Below the pieces are notes generated by a model. It made no database searches and was not told the origin of the DNA. It saw nothing but the letters and a program-made list of their open reading frames with translations. The translations under genes were made by a program, and so were the position numbers. From Gemmataceae bacterium (lineage in GTDB: Bacteria; Planctomycetota; Planctomycetia; Gemmatales; Gemmataceae): a stretch of DNA of 33,978 nt. Below, piece by piece: positions 1-6,962 of the stretch (the stretch's first letter is position 1; each line of letters opens with the position of its first letter). Location of the stretch: assembly GCA_019694755.1 (NCBI GenBank), contig JAIBBI010000045.1, positions 1 through 33,978 on the forward strand, in the 5' to 3' direction.

Positions 1-156
1 CGGGCCGGGTGACACGCGGGTGGGCGGACCCGCGGCACGCGACCGGATTTGCGCCGCGGCGGGCGCGACCGTGGTGCCGGCGCGGGGCGCTCGCGCCGCC
101 GACGGATCAACGCCGCCCTCGCTCGGGCGGTGTCACGAAACGCTGAACAAGCGTTG
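1..156. other. GC-rich left edge, nothing recognised
   Basis: No gene, repeat or RNA that I recognise. The reading frames across it are typical chance frames of high-GC DNA and have no start signal or family resemblance. A promoter or the tail of an upstream unit could lie here unseen. Confidence 0.4.
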
Positions 157-230
157 GTGTGGGTACAGGAATCGAACCTGTAACTCCCGGTTCCTAAGAC
201 CGGTGCTCTTACCGTTTGAGCTAACCCAGG
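157..230 (-). tRNA. tRNA-like gene, anticodon UAG, defective acceptor end
   Basis: On the minus strand the sequence folds into a near-complete class I tRNA. The D stem is GCTC/GAGC with G18G19 in the loop, the anticodon arm is CCGGT-CTTAGGA-ACCGG, the variable loop has five bases, and the T arm is ACAGG-TTCGATT-CCTGT. With U33 in place the anticodon is UAG followed by G37, which would read the Leu codon CUA. Two things are wrong for a normal tRNA-Leu. The variable arm is short, whereas bacterial tRNA-Leu is class II with a long arm. In the acceptor stem only pairs 3-70 to 7-66 form; 1-72 (C-A) and 2-71 (C-C) do not. A CCA triplet (155-157) directly follows base 72, with no separate discriminator base. 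It is either a degenerate tRNA or an unusual minor isoacceptor. Confidence 0.6.
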
Positions 231-448
231 GTGTTTCGAACGCAATTCCCAGTTCAGAACCCGTTACGGGACGTGCCGAAAGCGATGGGACAACCCGGCC
301 CGGCACGCCGTGCGGCCTGAAAACAGCGGCGAAGTAGGAACACGGACAAGAGGGCGACTGCAAGGTTCGTTTCTGGTTGACGGTGCAAATTCGGCTCGTA
401 TCGGCCGTATGCCGGTCTGCACGATTGAGTCACCGATACATTAACTCC
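231..448. other. Leader region upstream of pyrC
   Basis: No coding sequence is supported. A TACATT hexamer at 437-442 lies six bases before the pyrC ATG at 449 and could be a -10 element. I see no clear -35 and no Shine-Dalgarno sequence, so a very short or absent leader for pyrC is possible but unproven. Confidence 0.35.
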
Positions 449-1720
449 ATGACCACCCTGCGCATTACCAACGGCCGAGTCATCGACCCCGCTACGTCTT
501 TCGACGCTGTCGCTGATCTCTGGATTGCCGACGGCAAGGTACTTCATGTCGGGGCCCGGCCCGATTTGCGTGCCGACCGGACGATCGACGCAGCGGGCTG
601 CATCGTCTCGCCCGGCTGGATTGACATGCATGTCCACTTGCGCGAGCCCGGCCGGGAGGAAGACGAGACAATCGCCACCGGTTCCGCGGCCGCGATCGCT
701 GGAGGCGTGACGAGCGTTGCGTGCATGCCGAATACGGAGCCGGCAATCGACACGCAGGCCGCCGCCGAGTTCGTATACCTTCAGGCCGAGCGGGCCAACC
801 TGGCAAACGTCTTTCCCATCGGCGCGATCACCAAGGGCCGGCGCGGCGAAGAACTTGCCGAGATGGGCGGCCTCGTCGACGGCGGCGCGGTCGCCTTCAC
901 CGACGACGGCTCACCGGTGGTCAACGCCGACATCATGCGACGTGCCCTCGAATATTCGCGCATGTTCGACAAGTGCATCCTCAGCCACTGCGAAGACGTC
1001 GACCTGACCAAAGGCGGGGTCATGCACGAGGGGCTGGTGAGCCTCAGGCTCGGCGTCCGCGGCATGCCGTCGGTCGCCGAGGAGTTGCACGTCTATCGCG
1101 ACATCGAATTGGCCGCGCTGACCGGCGGACGGGTGCACATCCTGCATGTCAGTACTGTGGAAGCGGTGGAACTGATCCGACGGGGGAAGAAAAAGGCCCG
1201 CGTCACCGGCGAAGCGTGCCCGCACCATTGGCTGCTGACGGATGAACACGTCGCGACGCTCGACAGCAACTACAAGATGGCCCCGCCCCTGCGGGCGAAG
1301 GACGACGTGGCCGCGATCCTCGCCGGGCTGAAAGACGACACTCTCGATGTGATTTGCACCGACCACGCGCCGCACGCCGCCGAGAAAAAGGCCCGCGAGT
1401 TCGATCAGTGCCCGAACGGTATCCTTGGCGTCGAAACTTTGCTTCCGTTGTGTGTGACGACGCTGATTGAGCCGAGCCATCTCACCTGGCCGCAGTTGAT
1501 CGCGAAGCTGACGATCAACCCGGCCCGGGTGCTGAGTATCGATCGCGGGACCCTCAAGCCCGGTGTACTGGCCGATGTCACGATTATCGATCCGAAGGCG
1601 GAGTGGACGATCGACGTGAATCAATTCAAGTCGAAGAGCCGGAACAGCCCCTTTCATGGTTGGAAAGTCAGGGGCCGGGCGAAGTGGGTGATCGTCGAAG
1701 GGGTCGTGAAGGCCGGCTGA
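449..1720 (+). CDS. pyrC: Dihydroorotase, class I (PyrC)
   Basis: Catalyses reversible cyclisation of N-carbamoyl-L-aspartate to dihydroorotate, the third step of pyrimidine synthesis, in the cytoplasm. The 423-residue product has the amidohydrolase layout of class I enzymes. The HVH metal motif is at 61-63 in DMHVHLREPG, TDDGSP is at about 151-156 with the Asp that class I enzymes use instead of a carboxylated Lys, and HCED starts at His180. Next come HVST with His233, EACPHH at about 255-260, and TDHAPH with Asp305. All expected metal and catalytic residues are present. I chose the ATG at 449 because family members start MxxLxIxxGRVxDP; a longer frame from 377 adds residues without support. 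pyrB, often adjacent in other bacteria, is not visible. The gene converges on the calpain gene with a 7-base gap and no obvious terminator. Confidence 0.96.
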   Translation: MTTLRITNGRVIDPATSFDAVADLWIADGKVLHVGARPDLRADRTIDAAGCIVSPGWIDMHVHLREPGREEDETIATGSAAAIAGGVTSVACMPNTEPAIDTQAAAEFVYLQAERANLANVFPIGAITKGRRGEELAEMGGLVDGGAVAFTDDGSPVVNADIMRRALEYSRMFDKCILSHCEDVDLTKGGVMHEGLVSLRLGVRGMPSVAEELHVYRDIELAALTGGRVHILHVSTVEAVELIRRGKKKARVTGEACPHHWLLTDEHVATLDSNYKMAPPLRAKDDVAAILAGLKDDTLDVICTDHAPHAAEKKAREFDQCPNGILGVETLLPLCVTTLIEPSHLTWPQLIAKLTINPARVLSIDRGTLKPGVLADVTIIDPKAEWTIDVNQFKSKSRNSPFHGWKVRGRAKWVIVEGVVKAG

Positions 1721-1727
1721 CGCGGGA

Positions 1728-2876
1728 TCACGGCTTGCGGTTCGGATTGGAGGGGTCGTCGCCGTCGACGTTGGTCCGCAATGCGATGTCGGATTCGAAG
1801 GCCAGGAACGCGAACACGTTGACGAAATCGCGAAGCGGCATCGTGAACCGGCCATTCACCGTCGGGTAGCCGGACTTCAGCCCCGGGTCGCTCGCGGGCG
1901 TGAACTGGTTGCCGTGCGGGTTCCAGATCGTCACGACGTCTTTGTCGAAGCCGAGGATGGTATAGGCGTGGGTAGGATGGATTCCCGGCGGCAGGCCGCG
2001 GGCCGAGGTGCCTGCAATGGCGATCTTTCTTTTGCGCTGGCAGTCGGCCAGGATCTTCCCGACTCGGCCGGTCGCTTCAGCGACTTGCGCCGGTGTCAAG
2101 TCTCCCGAACGGATTACTTCGATGTACGCCTCGTAGGCAGTCATGAGGCGGATCGTCTGAACGGGGTTACCGCCCGAGGCGATCGCATCCACGGAGATTC
2201 CGAAATCGCTTGCCGGGAAGTTGGCTCGCATGATCGAGCCAAACGCTTTTTCGAGCGTGTTGATCCAGAGCCCCTGCTGCCCGGCGAACGAGGTCATGGC
2301 AATTTCCCCGTCGGTGAGCGGATTGACCATAGACGTCGCACCGAGTGGGAAGGAGACACGGACGGTTTTGTCGGATTGTGGTTGGAACCATTTTCGGACG
2401 AGTGCCGGGTCGCGCTGTGTCACCGCGCCGACAACGGAGACGAAGTAACAGTCGCCGATGTGGCCCTGACGGATGCCGTCCCGAGCGGGAGCGCCAGGCC
2501 CGAACAACTCGCGACGGCTGTTCTCGATGCGGGCGAGTCCGTCGCGGTAGCGGGGTTCGAAGGCGGGTCGCACCACCAGAGCAGTATCCCGCGTGGCCTC
2601 TCGCATCAGGAAATCGCGCGAAACGGGCCGTCGCTGGCCCACGGCATCGCCTTGGAAACTCCGGATCGCAGCCAGCGCGGCCGCCGACCGACCCGTGGTT
2701 TTCAGATCAGCCAGCAGCCGTTCGACCTCTTCGTAAGCCAGTTGTCCGTTGCGGTCTCGGTCCCACGTGTCAAAGTACTGGCCGACCACGGCAGCGAACC
2801 CGACCGGCGCGGGTTCCTGTGCATATGCAAAGGCCTGAGCCAATGCCAACAAGGCCGCGACGACAATTCGCATCAT
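1728..2876 (-). CDS. Secreted calpain-type (C2) cysteine protease with EF-hand
   Basis: The 382-residue product begins with a cleavable signal peptide (about residues 1-19, ending AYA-Q). A single EF-hand loop follows at 39-50 (DRDRNGQLAYEE, with Asp, Asp, Asn, Gln and final Glu at calcium-ligand positions). The calpain catalytic core comes next: QGHIGDCYF with nucleophile Cys143 and oxyanion Gln137, then LWINTLEKAFG (a calpain signature), His303 in HAYTILGF and Asn319 in IWNPHGN. The triad is complete, so an active calcium-responsive protease outside the cytoplasmic membrane is a reasonable inference. The substrate is unknown. Calpains are best known as intracellular eukaryotic proteases. 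The start is the ATG at 2876; a GTG at 2885 would add three residues. It may be co-transcribed with the porin genes upstream (120-base gap) or stand alone. Confidence 0.9.
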   Translation of the reverse strand: MMRIVVAALLALAQAFAYAQEPAPVGFAAVVGQYFDTWDRDRNGQLAYEEVERLLADLKTTGRSAAALAAIRSFQGDAVGQRRPVSRDFLMREATRDTALVVRPAFEPRYRDGLARIENSRRELFGPGAPARDGIRQGHIGDCYFVSVVGAVTQRDPALVRKWFQPQSDKTVRVSFPLGATSMVNPLTDGEIAMTSFAGQQGLWINTLEKAFGSIMRANFPASDFGISVDAIASGGNPVQTIRLMTAYEAYIEVIRSGDLTPAQVAEATGRVGKILADCQRKRKIAIAGTSARGLPPGIHPTHAYTILGFDKDVVTIWNPHGNQFTPASDPGLKSGYPTVNGRFTMPLRDFVNVFAFLAFESDIALRTNVDGDDPSNPNRKP

Positions 2877-2996
2877 GTTTGTCACAGCGAATGACCTATT
2901 CGTAGCTGGCTTGCTTCGGGGACGGCGCCCGGGTTCGAATCAGGTGTCTTTTTTACTTCGGAGTCATGCCCGAGGGAATGCCTTCGTCATGCGAGG

Positions 2997-4394
2997 TTAG
3001 AAGTCGTACCCCGCGATCAATCCGACGCCGTTGATCCAAAACTGGCCGAGTTGGTTCGGCGCGTCACGCCGCTCCAAAATGTAGTTCATCTGCAACTTCA
3101 TATTCGGATTCAAAAACCAGTTGAGCCCGAGTGTCATGTCGTAAACCTTACCGCCGTCGATTCCCTTGTCGGTCAGATCGGCGTAACTGAACCGCGCGCC
3201 CGCCTGCCACGCGCCGAAGGTCCGGCTGTCATCGTGCCGCGTCACGTGGAAATTGTTTCGCGGCATCACTCGGCCGAACGCGCCGTCGGTGCGGGAGTAC
3301 GCCTGGTGTTCGCCCGTCAGGAAGTACAGGGCCTGTACGTAACCGCCATGATAATAGACCGTCCCCTGGCTTTGCCCGGCCTGAACAACCTGGGTGACAT
3401 ACTGCCCGGCATATTCCGCCTGCAATGTCCAGGGGCCGTACACCACCGCGAGTTCGGGCGCGATGATCGCTTGATGACTTGCCGACACGGTTCCGGTATC
3501 CACCAGCACCGGTACGGCAAAGCCCGGTCCGTTGCGGAGTATTGTCCGGGCGCGGACGCGGATTTGGTCCTGGGGCAGGTTGGAGATCCAAGTTCCGATG
3601 CCCAGGTGGACGAGGCGTTGTCCCTCATCCTCGTCCATCGGCAGGCCGGTGATGCGCCCACCCACCGCCCATTTATTGAGCGCGACGCCGAACGAATTGA
3701 CCGCGGGCTGATAGATGCCGACCTGGCCTGTCATTCGCTCCGACTCGGTAACATGGCGACTGGTAACACCGAGCGCAAAGCCGTTATCGAACGGGGCGTA
3801 GAACGCGTCCATGTTGTCGGCTCGCTCGACGAACGGGAGCATGGTCTGCGGCGTATTGTTAGTGAAGCCGATTGGTTTCACCTGATTGCCTAACCGCACC
3901 GTACCAAAAACCGGCAAGTCGCGGACCTGCATCCAGACGTTGCAGGGTACCGGCGCGCTTGTCAGGTTGTTGAAGGTCGGCTCCTGAATTCCGTCATTTT
4001 CGTTGGCGGCATTGGCAAAATCGTACTCGATTGCGTAGTCGAATTGCGACCAGATACTTCCATCCATTCGCAATCGAATTCGGCGAAAGAAGGTGCCCTG
4101 GCTGTTGCCGATACCGCTCGTCTGACCATTACTGCCAACAAAAGCACTGTCGGGTCCGATCAGCCAGGTGGTCGCCAACTGGGCATTTCCGCCGATGTGC
4201 AGGCGAAACTGGCCGTCTGACGAGGCGAGATGGTAGCCGTTTTCCCAGTACGATTCGAGCCCGACGCGGTTGGGCGTGGTCGGCAGCACGGCATCGAGCC
4301 CGCCGTTGGCCTCGGCGGGCGCGTCCGCACTGGCATTCCGCGTCGTCAGAAGCGCGAATGCAAGGGCGATCGTGAATCGCAAGATCCGGCGCAT
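2997..4394 (-). CDS. OprO/OprP-like outer-membrane porin
   Basis: A 465-residue protein with a signal peptide (MRRILRFTIALAFALL...NASA). It fits the Porin_O_P family: an N-terminal GLESYWENGYHLASSDGQF-type segment, FRRIRLRMDG, then FDYAIEYDFAN, GTVRLGNQVKPIGF, and many alternating amphipathic strands ending in a C-terminal GVGLIAGYDF that suits the final beta strand. Members of this family are 16-strand trimeric channels, often anion- or phosphate-selective. Substrate selectivity cannot be read here. The start is fixed by the overlap with the upstream FadL-like gene: TAATG, where stop and start share one base. This implies translational coupling. A frame extending upstream to 4505 lies inside the neighbouring gene and is not used. 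Confidence 0.88.
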   Translation of the reverse strand: MRRILRFTIALAFALLTTRNASADAPAEANGGLDAVLPTTPNRVGLESYWENGYHLASSDGQFRLHIGGNAQLATTWLIGPDSAFVGSNGQTSGIGNSQGTFFRRIRLRMDGSIWSQFDYAIEYDFANAANENDGIQEPTFNNLTSAPVPCNVWMQVRDLPVFGTVRLGNQVKPIGFTNNTPQTMLPFVERADNMDAFYAPFDNGFALGVTSRHVTESERMTGQVGIYQPAVNSFGVALNKWAVGGRITGLPMDEDEGQRLVHLGIGTWISNLPQDQIRVRARTILRNGPGFAVPVLVDTGTVSASHQAIIAPELAVVYGPWTLQAEYAGQYVTQVVQAGQSQGTVYYHGGYVQALYFLTGEHQAYSRTDGAFGRVMPRNNFHVTRHDDSRTFGAWQAGARFSYADLTDKGIDGGKVYDMTLGLNWFLNPNMKLQMNYILERRDAPNQLGQFWINGVGLIAGYDF

Positions 4395-5806
4395 TATTGC
4401 TTGACCGGCGGAAGAGTCTGGGCCGGTGCTCCGAGCGATGCGGGTATCGGCGTTGCCGCACACGATGTACACGGCTCGCTTACGCAAGTCTCTCGCGTCC
4501 GGCACCCGCCGCCGAACTTGATGTTCAAGCCGACGACGATCGCGTCGTAGCGTGAATCAACGGATGTGTTCGCGCCAACCGCCTGGAAGACCGTCCCACT
4601 CACGGTGTTCTCGAAGCCACGGGCGTAGCCGAGCGACATCGTGATCGTTTCGTTGATCTGGTACGCCGCGCCGAGCGTAAGCGTGTTAGTCGTGATGCAC
4701 GGCAGCTGCGTATTGAACAACGTAAGGTTGCCCGGAATGGGATTCTGGTTGTACAGGTAGCCCCCCTGGACGGAGAGGCGGTCGGTCAGCTGGTAATTCG
4801 CACCGAGCGAAACGGCCCAGATGCTGCTCCAGCCCGCACCGCCCTCGGGGACCGATTGGCCGAGCAGTTTGGTTGTGCTGTAGTCGAACCAGCGGAGGTC
4901 GGCAGCGAGCAGCAACCGCTCGATGCCGCAGTAGGCGACGCCGGCCGAGAAGATCTGTGGCAGGCTGAACTGCGTCGAGAACTTCTGGGCGTTACCGTTG
5001 GCGTCGCGGGCATTGAACTCCCAAGTTTCAAACCACTGCGGACTGGTGTAGGAGACACCCGTGGTCACCGATTCGGTGAGTCGGTATGTGAGACCGCCAC
5101 GGAAACCGCCTCCCCAGAACGGCCGCGAATGCGCACCGGAAGGAAACTGCCGGGGTGCAAGTGGGTTTGCCTGACTGGTGGGACCGAAAAAGGCGGGGTC
5201 AAATGATACAGCTGCAACATCGATAATCGCGCCGCCACCGACCGCGAGGCAGTCGTTGACCTGGTAGCTCATCGTCGGCGTTATCGAGAGGATCGAGAGC
5301 GAACCGGCCTGCGGCCCGAGAATGAACTGGTTCAGCGGCCCGGTGGGCGCGAGAACGGGGTTATTGGCATCACCCGGGAAGTTCACGCCGCCGGCCGCGA
5401 CCGACGCGATGCTCATGCCGTACGACACTCGCGAGTCGTCGGCCCGATAGACGAATGCCATGGCGGTGGTCGGCACGAGGCCGGCGTCGGAGTTCGTCCG
5501 CCCGGTGATAGTGTCAATTGGCCCGAGAGGTCCGAACGTGCCGGCCGGAATCGTACCGGTCACACCGACGTGCGGAATGATCAGGTTAGACCCGATGGAC
5601 ACTTCGTTTTGACGCAGTCCACTGATGACGGCGGGGTTCCAGAACATCGCGCCGACCGCGTCGAGGCCGACTGCCGATGAGGTGCCAGCCATGTTGCCGC
5701 CAATCGACCCGCCGTTGGGTAGTAACAGACCCTGAGCGGACGCGACGGAGGCGCCGAGCGTTGCAGCCAGACCGGACGCAAACAGTGACTGCCAGCGAAA
5801 ACGCAT
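4394..5806 (-). CDS. FadL/TodX-family outer-membrane transport protein
   Basis: A 470-residue protein with signal peptide (MRFRWQSLFASGLAATLGASVASAQG). The mature N-terminus, GGSIGGNMAGTSSAVGLDAV followed by GAMFWNPAVISGL, matches the FadL/OMPP1 hallmark (an alpha-helical plug with an NPA motif). Long barrel strands follow, such as YRLTESVTTGVSYTSPQW, LLLAADLRWFDYS, LSVQGGYLYNQNPIP and ITMSLGYARGFENT. FadL proteins pass hydrophobic molecules such as long-chain fatty acids or aromatics across the outer membrane; the ligand here is unknown. After the last strand (AIVVGLNIKF) there is an unusual tail of about 38 residues with four Cys. The ATG at 5806 has GGAG eight bases upstream and begins the signal peptide. 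It is divergent from padR and is followed by the coupled porin. Confidence 0.88.
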   Translation of the reverse strand: MRFRWQSLFASGLAATLGASVASAQGLLLPNGGSIGGNMAGTSSAVGLDAVGAMFWNPAVISGLRQNEVSIGSNLIIPHVGVTGTIPAGTFGPLGPIDTITGRTNSDAGLVPTTAMAFVYRADDSRVSYGMSIASVAAGGVNFPGDANNPVLAPTGPLNQFILGPQAGSLSILSITPTMSYQVNDCLAVGGGAIIDVAAVSFDPAFFGPTSQANPLAPRQFPSGAHSRPFWGGGFRGGLTYRLTESVTTGVSYTSPQWFETWEFNARDANGNAQKFSTQFSLPQIFSAGVAYCGIERLLLAADLRWFDYSTTKLLGQSVPEGGAGWSSIWAVSLGANYQLTDRLSVQGGYLYNQNPIPGNLTLFNTQLPCITTNTLTLGAAYQINETITMSLGYARGFENTVSGTVFQAVGANTSVDSRYDAIVVGLNIKFGGGCRTRETCVSEPCTSCAATPIPASLGAPAQTLPPVKQ

Positions 5807-5965
5807 GATCGGACTCCGGAGCGTCAAGCCGCACAGTCTGGGAAGACGGCGCGGCAAAATGAAACGGTTCGCGCGGTTGTAACGAGCCCCGGACCACCAT
5901 CGGCAGAATCGTCGCGGAATCTTCACAGAAATGAGCGGGAATTGACGACGTGTGGCAATCCCGCC

Positions 5966-5994
5966 TTGCAGTACCTCGAACCCCGAGGTATCGT
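5966..5994 (+). promoter_or_regulatory. Candidate promoter with palindrome filling the spacer (padR)
   Basis: A perfect inverted repeat TACCTCG-N5-CGAGGTA occupies 5972-5990. It lies between a -35-like TTGCAG (5966-5971) and a -10-like TATCGT (5989-5994) separated by exactly 17 bases, so the palindrome fills the spacer. Transcription would begin near 6001, at or one base before the padR ATG (6002), giving a nearly leaderless message. There is no well-placed Shine-Dalgarno sequence. The natural reading is an autoregulatory PadR operator. This is inferred from position and symmetry only. Confidence 0.55.
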
Positions 5995-6001
5995 CCCGGC
6001 C

Positions 6002-6361
6002 ATGAGGAAGCGACGATCGAACCCGGCGTATCTTAACGGCGTGCCGGAGTTACTGGTCCTGCAATTGCTCGACCGCCGGCCGATGTACGGTTACGAACTC
6101 GTGCAGGCGATCCGCGCGGCGAGCGGCTGCGTGTTCGAGTTCGGCGAAGGGTGCATCTACCCGATCCTTCACCGTCTCGAAGCGGACGGGCTTCTGAAGG
6201 CCAGCGAACAGGCGTCGGCCGGGCGGACCCGGCTCGTCTATCGCGTGACGAAGGCCGGACAAAAGCAGCTCGCCGAGGCCGCTTCGGCATGGCAAAAGGT
6301 CGTCGCAACGGTTCAACAGGTCATCCAGGGAGGGAGTCATGGACAACCGGCAATGGCTTGA
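6002..6361 (+). CDS. PadR-family transcriptional regulator
   Basis: A 119-residue winged-helix regulator. Characteristic PadR features are LNGVPELLVLQLLDRRPMYG near the N-terminus, GYELVQAI, GCIYPILHRLEADGLL (recognition helix region) and a wing RTRLVYRVTKAGQKQL. A C-terminal helix follows for dimerisation. It is short, as in PadR subfamily 2. The last 23 bases overlap the next gene, which encodes a HAAS-like membrane protein. PadR-HAAS pairs are a recurring arrangement in which the membrane partner is thought to relay a signal to the repressor. The start at 6002 matches the beginning of conserved similarity; a frame opening at 5942 would translate through the promoter and palindrome and is not used. 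Target genes are probably its own operon and perhaps the divergent FadL-porin pair (inference). Confidence 0.9.
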   Translation: MRKRRSNPAYLNGVPELLVLQLLDRRPMYGYELVQAIRAASGCVFEFGEGCIYPILHRLEADGLLKASEQASAGRTRLVYRVTKAGQKQLAEAASAWQKVVATVQQVIQGGSHGQPAMA

Positions 6362-6959
6362 AGCCTGTGGCAAGCAGCTCGACAGGCATGGAGTCCCCGA
6401 GTGGCACCGTGCCCGGCTCCTGGCCGAGTTCGAGATTCACCTCGACGAAGCCGGCTCGCCCGCGGATTTGGGCGATCCCGCTGAAGTTGCGCAACGCTCG
6501 GCCAGGGAGTTTGAGGGCCGGCGATTTCTCCAGCGTCATCCCGAAGTACGCCGGCTGGCTGTGCCTTCGATACTCGTAGCACTGTTTGCCGGGTTGAGTC
6601 TGATCCTGGCACCCGGCACGGCGTTCGCCGGCGAGTACATCGTCTCGGCCCGCCTCGTCGATTCGAAAGCGGGCACGACACGCTCCGCGCCGCCCATCCG
6701 CATCGTGTCGAATCAGGAGGGTGTTATCACCATTCAGGTTCATCACATGGATTGTCACATGGAATTTCGGCTGACCGCAAAGGCGGGCAACGACGGCGAG
6801 TCGGCCACGCACACGATTGAATTCGTCGTGACGCGCTCCGGCTCGGACGGCAAGAAAGAACAGCTTTGCGCCCCGCGCATCATCGTCCCGTCGGACAAGG
6901 ATGCGAGCATCGAGATCCCCGGCCTGTCGCTGCATGTTCGAGTCAGCGCGGTGAAGTAG
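6339..6959 (+). CDS. PadR-linked HAAS-like membrane protein with extracytoplasmic domain
   Basis: A 206-residue protein whose ATG overlaps padR and is preceded by AGGGAGG. Residues 1-60 are cytoplasmic and helical (WLEACGKQLDRHGVP, LLAEFEIHLDE, LGDPAEVA). They resemble HAAS domains found next to PadR regulators, with the D-P pair in LGDPAEVA typical. One membrane segment lies at about 73-96. The remaining 110 residues are predicted outside and beta-rich (EYIVSARLVDSKAG, SAPPIRIVSNQEGVITIQV, MEFRLTAKAG, APRIIVPSDKDASIEI). The pattern of a residue run ending SAP-x-I followed by a short beta unit recurs, faintly recalling secretin-type repeat modules. I infer a sensor whose outer domain signals to PadR. 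The exact family and ligand are unknown. Confidence 0.65.
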   Translation: MDNRQWLEACGKQLDRHGVPEWHRARLLAEFEIHLDEAGSPADLGDPAEVAQRSAREFEGRRFLQRHPEVRRLAVPSILVALFAGLSLILAPGTAFAGEYIVSARLVDSKAGTTRSAPPIRIVSNQEGVITIQVHHMDCHMEFRLTAKAGNDGESATHTIEFVVTRSGSDGKKEQLCAPRIIVPSDKDASIEIPGLSLHVRVSAVK

Positions 6960-6962
6960 TTC

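Noticed and set aside
20-337. A 105-codon plus-strand frame at the left edge
   Set aside because: It runs through the tRNA-like gene and has no family resemblance.
1914-2894. A 326-codon plus-strand frame opposite the calpain gene
   Set aside because: The calpain strand carries a complete catalytic triad and signal peptide; the plus frame has no motif.
2945-2965. A TTTTTT run on the plus strand between the porin and calpain genes
   Set aside because: Both flanking genes are on the minus strand, where this reads as A-rich, and no stable stem precedes it.
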